From: DATFCK01 sp963728975
GTDB lineage: Bacteria; Verrucomicrobiota; Verrucomicrobiia; Chthoniobacterales; UBA10450
NCBI GenBank assembly: GCA_963728975.1
Contig: CAVSMF010000001.1
Location: 1,178,001-1,242,000 of the forward strand
DNA: 64,000 nucleotides
Direction of reading: 5' to 3'
Both the position numbers and the translations under genes were made by a program. This document shows positions 33,487-40,430 of the stretch, in pieces; within the stretch, counting starts at the first letter, position 1; every line of letters begins with the position of its first letter. The notes under the pieces are model-generated. The model saw only the letters and a program-made list of their open reading frames with translations. It did no database searches and had not been told where the DNA came from.

Positions 33487-34347
33487 TCAAATCCTTGCGT
33501 CACGCAAATCTCCAATCGGTTGGCCTTCGTCGGAGGATTCGGCTCTTTTCCTGTCACGCTTTTCTTGGCGGATTTTTTTGCGGCGGTGCCTTTGACGGTC
33601 TCTCGCAGCTTGGCGGCTCTTCGCCAAGTGAGTCTCGTCTACTCGGGAGTCGAGTATGTCATTGCGTTCGATCCATGCGTAAAACGGCTCTCGCTCCGCA
33701 TTGGCGGCCCGCCACTTTTCGAAACGATCGTTCCACAGCCAATAGTCATGTTCAATCTCCAAGTACTTTGTGTACGCGGCGGCGGCATAGCTGGATATCG
33801 CGATGTTCCCCGGAAAGTGAATCGTTGCATTCTCGCCCTTCAGGAGTTCGTAAAAGCGATCCCACTTGACCTCTGAAGGCTTGATTTTCTGTTGGCGAAG
33901 ACGTTCGTCCATCTTGACAAATTCTGCCGCAATTCGCCCATTGGGGCCACGTTGTCTTGCCTGATCGCAAATTGCCTTCCACTGAATCACGCCCTCTGGC
34001 GCTGCTGGTGCCGCCCCGTCCGGCAACAGCGCTGCTTGCAGGAGATTTTGAATGCGTGATTGAAGATGCATCTTTGGCCATTTTTTATCTACCAGTAGAA
34101 TTGCGTCGTCGTGCGTAAGTTTTCTCTTTGATCGTAGAGTCCGAGCCAAGGTGTAGATGCATTCATCAAGTTCGCGGAGATCCTCTTCCCGCGGCCAGAG
34201 TCGCGCTTTTCGTTGGCGCATCGAAGGCTCGACGAATGTCCTCCGGAGTAGGTCCAGCTGTCGTTGAAGTCTCGGCACATAGTCTTTCTGCCGGTCTTTG
34301 CGAAGTTGAGCCACGAGGTCTCTCGCCCAATTAGACGGCTTCTTCAC
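33487..34347 (-). CDS. Hypothetical protein coupled to the integrase
   Basis: A 286-residue, highly charged, mostly helical protein. The start is the GTG that overlaps the integrase stop (TAGTG) by one base, so it is cotranslated with the integrase. The C-terminus is strongly basic (about 235-275, RQRHRRKKIRQEKRDRKR) and may bind nucleic acid. No known domain is recognised. A recombination accessory role is suggested only by the coupling. Confidence 0.6.
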   Translation of the reverse strand: MKKPSNWARDLVAQLRKDRQKDYVPRLQRQLDLLRRTFVEPSMRQRKARLWPREEDLRELDECIYTLARTLRSKRKLTHDDAILLVDKKWPKMHLQSRIQNLLQAALLPDGAAPAAPEGVIQWKAICDQARQRGPNGRIAAEFVKMDERLRQQKIKPSEVKWDRFYELLKGENATIHFPGNIAISSYAAAAYTKYLEIEHDYWLWNDRFEKWRAANAEREPFYAWIERNDILDSRVDETHLAKSRQAARDRQRHRRKKIRQEKRDRKRAESSDEGQPIGDLRDARI

Positions 34348-35765
34348 TATTGAAGGTTTGCCGACCTACGACGCGGGGAGCGATTTTTTCGCTTCCGTGC
34401 CGTGCGAATGTTGATGATGTTGGACGGTGGCACGAGAAACTTCCCTAAGCCCGGTGTCGCGCACTGCCGCTTGTCCAGGTAGTGCTGACTCGTGATTGCA
34501 ATGTCGGCATGACGGAGTGCACGGCTGGCGGCGTAAATCCCGTGTTCAGCGCAAATTTGACTGCCGAATTCCTTGCGCAGCGTGTGCAGGGGAGTCTTTG
34601 TATCCACACCGTTCGCTCGTAGCCATTTCGTTAGCGCAGCGAAAAGCTGCTCGCAGCGGTAGTGCGAATATCCGACCCCGACCTTTGCCTCTGCATCTGA
34701 TTCGACGACGAAATCGCCCGTGGCACGGGCTCTGAACCCGCGAAAGATTTCAAGCAGCTCGGCGTCAACTTCGACATCAGCAAGGGCGTCCTCTGTCTTT
34801 GGCTGGAACCAATGTGTTGCCGCGATTCGGATAATGCCTTTGTCCCAATGGAAGGCGCTCCATTCCAATTTGTCGATCTCGTTGCGTCGAAGGCCGGCAA
34901 GCAGCGCTAGCAGAAATATCTTCAACTGTTCCGCGGGCAACTCCTGCTGCGCCCGATTGATCAGATCCTCGACATCGAGGTCGCTCTTGTAGCGCATCGA
35001 CTGTCGCGGCTCGAACGAGACACCGACGAACGGATTCGATGCCGCAATGGACGCCGGGAGGAATTTCAGGCGCTCAGGCGCGAACAGGCCCTTCGCCTGT
35101 CGCAGAAAGGAATTAGCCGAAATGCGCGCTGCCCGCGCTTTGATCGGACTGGCACCGGCCGATTTGATAAACGCCACCTTCCACTTCTGGACACGAGCTG
35201 GCGTGATTTCATCGAGCTTTACCCGGTTGATACGAACCAGCCATTTTTCCCTTCCGCCCCCCGGTAGTCTGTACTTTGATTTTTCGCCCCCGATCTCGAA
35301 GATCCCGGCCACGATCCGTCGAAACGCACGGCAATAATCATCGATCGTCTTTCGTTTGCCGCCGAACTGGGTGCTCACGGCCTCCAGAAACTGCCCCACT
35401 GTGACGATGTCCGACTTCGGCGCCCGACGTGATGGTTTGAACTTGGCTAGCGTCTCGTCCCAGCCGTTCGCTTTCAGGAAAAGGTAGATGTCACGAGCCT
35501 TCGCCGCCGCAGTAGCTCGGTTGGGTGTTTCGAGCGAGAACGTCTCGCGCCGATGCGCGTGCTGAATCTTCGCTGACCAATGCCCGACAGTCCGGGTGCT
35601 GCCGTTCTGGTTGTAGATCGCCCGGAAAATGACCCGCTGCCAGTAGCGCACATCGGTCTTAGGCAGAGCCGGACGCTCTTTGACTTGGACACTACTTGGA
35701 CACTTTTTGTTGTCCAAAGAGAGCGTTTCTGTGCCGACCTGTTTCGCTACTTGTGTCTGTTTCAT
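34347..35765 (-). CDS. int: Tyrosine recombinase/integrase of the island
   Basis: A phage-type integrase of about 472 residues. The open frame extends back into the attR tRNA repeat; I chose the ATG at 35765, with an in-frame ATG at 35786 as alternative, because earlier codons translate tRNA sequence. The N-terminal half carries arm- and core-binding domains. The catalytic part shows Arg in LLAGLRRNEIDKLEW, HTLRKEFG (the H-x-x-R box), and LRHADIAITSQHYLD with the second His and the nucleophile Tyr. It sits next to attR at the tRNA-Thr junction and reads toward the island interior. It overlaps the following gene by one base. Confidence 0.93.
   Translation of the reverse strand: MKQTQVAKQVGTETLSLDNKKCPSSVQVKERPALPKTDVRYWQRVIFRAIYNQNGSTRTVGHWSAKIQHAHRRETFSLETPNRATAAAKARDIYLFLKANGWDETLAKFKPSRRAPKSDIVTVGQFLEAVSTQFGGKRKTIDDYCRAFRRIVAGIFEIGGEKSKYRLPGGGREKWLVRINRVKLDEITPARVQKWKVAFIKSAGASPIKARAARISANSFLRQAKGLFAPERLKFLPASIAASNPFVGVSFEPRQSMRYKSDLDVEDLINRAQQELPAEQLKIFLLALLAGLRRNEIDKLEWSAFHWDKGIIRIAATHWFQPKTEDALADVEVDAELLEIFRGFRARATGDFVVESDAEAKVGVGYSHYRCEQLFAALTKWLRANGVDTKTPLHTLRKEFGSQICAEHGIYAASRALRHADIAITSQHYLDKRQCATPGLGKFLVPPSNIINIRTARKRKNRSPRRRSANLQ
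35683..35709 (+). repeat. Putative integrase arm site, right
   Basis: A tandem ACTTGGACACT ACTTGGACACT followed by TTTTG, the partner of 27067-27093. It lies within the start of the integrase coding sequence, 127 bases inside attR, in the same orientation as the left copy. Confidence 0.5.
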
Positions 35766-35836
35766 AGGGGAATATCCATCGTGCATCAGCACAGTTTGGC
35801 ACTCTAGCGAAAAGGTCAAATCACGGCAAGCAAATA

Positions 35837-35881
35837 ATTTGTAATCAGCAGGTCGTCGGTTCGAATCCGTCTGCCGGCTCC
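35837..35881 (+). repeat. attR (45-bp copy of the tRNA-Thr 3' half)
   Basis: Identical to 26951-26995. This is the tRNA end displaced by the insertion. Chromosomal sequence resumes at 35882. Confidence 0.92.
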
Positions 35882-35987
35882 CGAGCAAGTCGCGACTCGC
35901 GACTGGCTGTTAAAGTGATTGCCGTTTTCAAGAACGCTTAAAGAAATTACCTTCGTCACGATTCCTCGAAATGATACTTTAAGTGAT

Positions 35988-37331
35988 ATGGTGACAAGGG
36001 CCGAACCACGGTATGACTTTGATTTCGCTGTGGCCGGTGGCGGCCCCGGTGGCTCATCGGCCGCCATTTCGTTAGGGCAGCTTGGTCATTCGGTCGTGCT
36101 ATTTGAGCGCGAAACCTTTCCACGATTCCATATCGGTGAATCGTTGCTATCGACTGCAAACGACGCGTTCGCGGTTTTGGGCGTAGCTAAGGAAATCGAG
36201 GCCGCGAATTTTCCGCCCAAGTGGGGGGCGCGCCTCTTTACCCACGATGGCCAGAGCGGGCGTTACGTGGATTTCACCTGCGTTCGGGAAGTCACAAAGC
36301 CGCAAACTTATCAGGTATGCCGTCAGGAATTTGATCGCATTCTGCTGCAGCGTGCTCGCGAAGTGGGCGTCGATGTTCGGGAAGCGTGCAACGTAGTTGG
36401 CTGTGAGTTTACACCGGACGCGGCAATCCTCGATGTCTCGTCACGGGGCGATGCGGCGACCGGGCCTGTGCGGGTCCGAGCATTGGTTGACGCCACCGGG
36501 CGCGGAGGATTGCTCGCTCGAAAATTTAATCTGCGCACCGAAGAGCCCCGGCTGGCCAACATTGCGGTTTTCTCTCACTACACGAACGTCCCGCGACTGA
36601 AAGGGGCGCGGCCGGACGATATCCGGCTTATCGCGCGAAACGACGCCGGCTGGTTCTGGCTTATTCCGATTTCAAAAGAGTTAACCAGCGTCGGGGTAGT
36701 GCTTCCCAAGGCCCTTTACCGCACGTTGGCCAACGGCAGTTCCTCTGAGGAAACGCTCAATCGCACGATCGCCGATACGCCGATCGTCGCGGAGTTAATG
36801 CGCAATGCTCGGCGCGAGTGGCCAGTGCGGGTGGAGAAGGATTTTTCCTATAGCGCTTCGGCGTATGCCGGCCATCGCTGGATCCTGGTCGGAGACGCTG
36901 GATCGTTTCTCGATCCTGTATTCTCGACCGGAGTTTCCATTGCCATGGAATCAGGAATTGAAGCCGCTGCCGAACTCGATCGTGCTCTGGCCAGAAATGA
37001 CTTCTCACCTTCCAGCTTCGCCGCATTCTCTCGCCGTCAGCGGAAACGATTCGAGATATTTCGGCGGTTTGTGGTGGGATTTTATACACCGCAGTTCCGC
37101 GACGTCTTTTTCAGCCCGGAACCGCCCACGCTCATCTTTCGATCGGTCGTTACCATGTTGGCGGGTAAGTGGGACGCGAGCCGGTGGACCCGCTTTCTGA
37201 ACCAATTGTTTTTCGGAATGGTATCGATCCAGAAGCGCCTCAACGTAACGCGCCCCGCTTTCCGTCGTGATCGAGATGCCGGTTATCCTGATGAAGCGGC
37301 GTCTAAAGGTTCGATCGCGAACGGGTCTTGA
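35988..37331 (+). CDS. FAD-dependent oxidoreductase of the tryptophan-halogenase type (1)
   Basis: A 447-residue flavoprotein. The N-terminal Rossmann motif is FAVAGGGPGGSSAAISLGQL, followed by FERETFPRFHIGESLL, a stretch typical of flavin-dependent halogenases and related monooxygenases. The halogenase fingerprint W-x-W-x-I-P is present at W222-F-W-L-I-P227, and LVGDAGSFLDPVFSTGV is the second FAD-binding motif. Start at ATG 35988; a TTG 69 bases upstream is unlikely. A second, different member of the same family follows at 37418. Substrate and halide use cannot be told; some relatives with this fingerprint are plain oxidases. Confidence 0.85.
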   Translation: MVTRAEPRYDFDFAVAGGGPGGSSAAISLGQLGHSVVLFERETFPRFHIGESLLSTANDAFAVLGVAKEIEAANFPPKWGARLFTHDGQSGRYVDFTCVREVTKPQTYQVCRQEFDRILLQRAREVGVDVREACNVVGCEFTPDAAILDVSSRGDAATGPVRVRALVDATGRGGLLARKFNLRTEEPRLANIAVFSHYTNVPRLKGARPDDIRLIARNDAGWFWLIPISKELTSVGVVLPKALYRTLANGSSSEETLNRTIADTPIVAELMRNARREWPVRVEKDFSYSASAYAGHRWILVGDAGSFLDPVFSTGVSIAMESGIEAAAELDRALARNDFSPSSFAAFSRRQRKRFEIFRRFVVGFYTPQFRDVFFSPEPPTLIFRSVVTMLAGKWDASRWTRFLNQLFFGMVSIQKRLNVTRPAFRRDRDAGYPDEAASKGSIANGS

Positions 37332-37417
37332 ACTGGGCGGCTTTCGTAGGCTGCAACGGCAACGGATTGCGCTCTTGACGTAACAATGGCGCACCAAGAA
37401 AAATACCTGTTCGTAAA

Positions 37418-38932
37418 ATGGAAGCCCAGATAACGCCGCCTCAATCCGACGGGATGGAGTTTTATGACGTCGTAATCCTGGGAGGCGCGCTTTCCGGGGC
37501 GTCGACGGCTATGCTCCTGCTGCGGCAAAATCCGGGGATTCGGGTATTGATTGTGGAGAAATCCACAAAACTTTCGCGGCGAGTCGGCGAAGCAACCGTC
37601 GAGGTCAGCGCTTATTTCATGGGCCGAGTGCTGGGGTTGACGCAGTATCTGAATGAATCGCATATCGCGAAGCAAGGTCTTCGGTTTTGGTTTACCAACG
37701 GCGAGGTAAAAACGCTGGCGGAAGCGAGCGAGCTCGGCCCTCTTTACCAGGTGCGGGTGCCGTCGTATCAGCTGGATCGGGCCGCGTTTGATGAAGAACT
37801 GCTGCGCCGGGCCGGTCTTGCCGGGGCGACGATCCTGCGTCCCGCAACCATAATCGATGTGCAGCTGCAACCCGGAAAAGAACAAACGGTTACGTTTCGC
37901 ATGGGAGACGGGGCCAGGACAGTTCGTTCGCGCTGGGTTGTTGATGCATCAGGGGTGGCGGCGATTCTCGCTCGCAAGGAAGGTTGGTGGAAAAGTAACA
38001 CCGAACATCCGACCGCGGCGGCGTGGTCGCGGTGGAAAGGCGTCAAGGACTGGGACAGCCGCGAATTGGCCGAGAAATATCCCTCCTGGTCGCGCGCTGT
38101 TTACGCCACGCGCAACACTGCCACCAACCATGTGATCGGCGACGGCTGGTGGAGTTGGTGGATTCCCCTGAAGGGCGGTGACGTGAGTGTGGGCGTAGTT
38201 TTTGATCAAAGACTCGTCGATTGGCCGCAGGATGGCGGAAAGCTCGGCGAACGGATCAAGGCCTTTCTGATGGAGCATCCGGTCGCGCGCGAGATTCTGG
38301 TTGATGCGCAATTTAACGAAGAAGATGTCAACTGGCGTAAAAACCTCGCTTATTATAGCACCACGTTTGCCGGGGACGGCTTTGTCCTGGTCGGGGACGC
38401 GGCGGCGTTCATGGATCCATTTTACAGCCCGGGTATGGATTGGATCTCCTTCACCGCGTCACGCGCGGCCGCGCTGATCGGCGCGCAGCGAAGAGGTGAA
38501 GCGATGAGCGCTTTGGTTGAACGGCACAATCGCGATTTTGGGCAATGCCACCGGTGCTGGTTCGAGGCCGTTTACAAGGATAAGTACGAATACATGGGCG
38601 AGTTCGATCTCATGAGCATCGCTTTGATCTTCGATCTTTGCCTTTACTATATAGGGGTAGCATCCCGCCCCTACCGGGACGGCGAGAATGCGCTGCTGGT
38701 TCCACCGTTTTCGAGCGCAGGCATTGGCCCGATCTTTCGTTTCATGCGAGCCTACAACCGCCGATTCGCTCAGATTGCGCGCCGCCGCCGCAAACGTCGA
38801 ATGCTGGGCAAAATGAACCGGGCCCACCGGTGTCTGATCCCGGGGTTTAAATTGCATTCCGCGAATCCGAGACTCTTTGCTCAAGGTTTCGCCAAATGGG
38901 CGCGGGTGGAATTGGGCGAGCTCTTTTCCTGA
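37418..38932 (+). CDS. FAD-dependent oxidoreductase of the tryptophan-halogenase type (2)
   Basis: A 504-residue protein with the FAD motif VVILGGALSGASTAMLLL, the family motif RRVGEATVEVSAYF, the fingerprint W245-S-W-W-I-P250 and the FAD motif LVGDAAAFMDPFYSPGMDW. The start at 37418 may be later, at an in-frame ATG 36 bases on (MEFYDVVILGG). It lies 86 bases after a related gene on the same strand, a likely operon. Around 38652-38673 it contains a TAGGGG...CCCCTA hairpin inside the coding sequence, probably an inserted repeat translated as part of the protein. Biosynthetic partner genes such as PKS or NRPS are absent in the window. Confidence 0.85.
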   Translation: MEAQITPPQSDGMEFYDVVILGGALSGASTAMLLLRQNPGIRVLIVEKSTKLSRRVGEATVEVSAYFMGRVLGLTQYLNESHIAKQGLRFWFTNGEVKTLAEASELGPLYQVRVPSYQLDRAAFDEELLRRAGLAGATILRPATIIDVQLQPGKEQTVTFRMGDGARTVRSRWVVDASGVAAILARKEGWWKSNTEHPTAAAWSRWKGVKDWDSRELAEKYPSWSRAVYATRNTATNHVIGDGWWSWWIPLKGGDVSVGVVFDQRLVDWPQDGGKLGERIKAFLMEHPVAREILVDAQFNEEDVNWRKNLAYYSTTFAGDGFVLVGDAAAFMDPFYSPGMDWISFTASRAAALIGAQRRGEAMSALVERHNRDFGQCHRCWFEAVYKDKYEYMGEFDLMSIALIFDLCLYYIGVASRPYRDGENALLVPPFSSAGIGPIFRFMRAYNRRFAQIARRRRKRRMLGKMNRAHRCLIPGFKLHSANPRLFAQGFAKWARVELGELFS

Positions 38933-38973
38933 ACATGTTTTGAGATTGTACTCACCGCGCCTGACCGGAAATC

Positions 38974-40425
38974 TTAACTGGTCAAAGCGGCAAGAAGTTC
39001 GCTGAGCTCGCAGGTCACGATGCTGGAAGCGCTGTCGCTCAGGCCATAGGGCAGGATCAGCCGCCCGTTGTGAATGAGCGAGCCGCAGGAGTAAACCACG
39101 TTGGGAACATAACCTTCCCGTTCGGTCCCTTCCGGTTTCAAGAGCGGCTCCTCCAGTTTGCCAATGATTTTCCCGGGGTCGTGCAAATCGAGAAGGGTTG
39201 CTCCGATACAATATTTCCGCATCGGACCGACACCGTGGGTGATGACCAGCCAGCCGGCGTCGGTTTCGATGGGGGAACCGCAGTTCCCCAGTTTCACCAG
39301 CTCCCACGGTCGCTCGGGTTCCTGCAACAACTGGGGGTCGCTCCAAAAATGCGGGTTATCCGAAAACATCAGGAACAGATTCTCATCGTCCTGGCGCGAC
39401 AGCATGGCGTAGCGTCCGTCGATCCGGCGCGGAAAAAGGGCCATGCCCTTGTTTTGCACGGCCCGCCCGTTGAGGGTGAGGACGCGGAAGTCGAGGAAGT
39501 CCGTGGTCTCGATCAGTTGGGGGAGTATCACCCGCCCGTTATAGGCGGTATAAGTGGCGTAGTAAGTCACGCTCCCGTCATCATCCACGAAGCGAACGAA
39601 CCGGGCATCCTCGATCCCGTTACTCTCGTTAGGCGAGACCGGAAAGATGATGCGTTCGGATATGGCCGAGGAAGGGCTGAAATCTATTTTGTAGTTTGAT
39701 TCGGCCAGCCAGTGCATGCATTCGAGGGTCCGTTGAACGTCCCGGGCGTGCGAAGATGTCTCGTCGAGCACGGCTTGTTTGATAAGCCGATCCAACTCTT
39801 CGAGGGCAAAGGTTTTTCCCAGCCCTTCCATTACCGAGCAGGCCCAATCGTTCTCCAGGCCCATCTCTTCCAGTTTGTGCAGGAACGTGCGTTTATGATA
39901 GGTGGGATTGGGATCGAGCTCGGGCAGGGTCACGAACGGCGTGGTCTTCTCCATTTGGATGGAGTAATCGCGCCGGATAACTCCACTCCGGAACTGGATC
40001 GAGGAAATATGCCCTTCGCCGGTGGCGCGCAGGCTCAGAATGAAACGCAGCTCGCCCTCGCTCAGGCTGCTCTGGTCCGGGTGCGGAACAATCGAGGGAT
40101 TGAACAAGGCGGCCGATTCGAGCGCATATTCCCCGGAGAAAAGCGCGCCGATCAACAACCGGCGCGGCTCGGAAAGCGTTTCGCTGCCGGCGATCTGTCC
40201 GCGCACCTTTTCAAAATGACGCCGCCAGCCTTTATCGAGATCAATATGTCTCTCCTGAAAATCTTCCCGGACCAGGGCGAGTTGTTTGGCCGTTTCTTCT
40301 TCGCTGAGGGAAAGCGCGCGACTAATGATATTTCCGACCCGGACCGGATCGATCGAGATAAATGGGCGCACCACCACCCGCTTGTTGTCCGGCCGTAGAT
40401 GAATTCCGGTGGGATGAATCTTCAT
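38974..40425 (-). CDS. Glycoside hydrolase family 130 protein (mannoside phosphorylase-like)
   Basis: The 483-residue protein has a five-bladed beta-propeller of the GH130 type, seen in SNGIEDARFVRFVDDDGSVT, YYATYTAYNGRVILPQLIET and FPRRIDGRYAMLSRQDDEN, then ETDAGWLVITHGVGPMRKY. Characterised relatives phosphorolyse beta-1,4- or beta-1,2-mannosides. It begins five bases after the stop of the glycosyltransferase on the same strand, so the pair is cotranscribed and probably acts on the same mannose-containing glycan; the exact linkage is unknown. An N-terminal extension of about 190 residues precedes the propeller, as in the long GH130 subgroup. Confidence 0.85.
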   Translation of the reverse strand: MKIHPTGIHLRPDNKRVVVRPFISIDPVRVGNIISRALSLSEEETAKQLALVREDFQERHIDLDKGWRRHFEKVRGQIAGSETLSEPRRLLIGALFSGEYALESAALFNPSIVPHPDQSSLSEGELRFILSLRATGEGHISSIQFRSGVIRRDYSIQMEKTTPFVTLPELDPNPTYHKRTFLHKLEEMGLENDWACSVMEGLGKTFALEELDRLIKQAVLDETSSHARDVQRTLECMHWLAESNYKIDFSPSSAISERIIFPVSPNESNGIEDARFVRFVDDDGSVTYYATYTAYNGRVILPQLIETTDFLDFRVLTLNGRAVQNKGMALFPRRIDGRYAMLSRQDDENLFLMFSDNPHFWSDPQLLQEPERPWELVKLGNCGSPIETDAGWLVITHGVGPMRKYCIGATLLDLHDPGKIIGKLEEPLLKPEGTEREGYVPNVVYSCGSLIHNGRLILPYGLSDSASSIVTCELSELLAALTS

Positions 40426-40430
40426 CCAGT

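Larger units (their letters stand above)
26951..35881. mobile_element. Integrative element inserted in tRNA-Thr
   Basis: An approximately 8.9-kb island is bounded by two identical 45-bp direct repeats derived from the tRNA-Thr 3' half (attL 26951-26995, attR 35837-35881). The tyrosine integrase gene lies next to attR and reads inward, as is normal. Other contents are an excisionase-like HTH protein, three proteins of unknown function, a frame-broken large protein with polymerase-like motifs, an XRE-ImmA pair and a secreted protease. No conjugation, phage structural or relaxase genes are visible, so it is a small mobilisable or satellite-like element or a decayed remnant. Its base composition looks more AT-rich than the flanks. 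Confidence 0.9.

Noticed and set aside
34347..35888. Integrase start at 35888 inside attR
   Set aside because: The first 30 residues are translated tRNA sequence; starts at 35765 or 35786 are more plausible.
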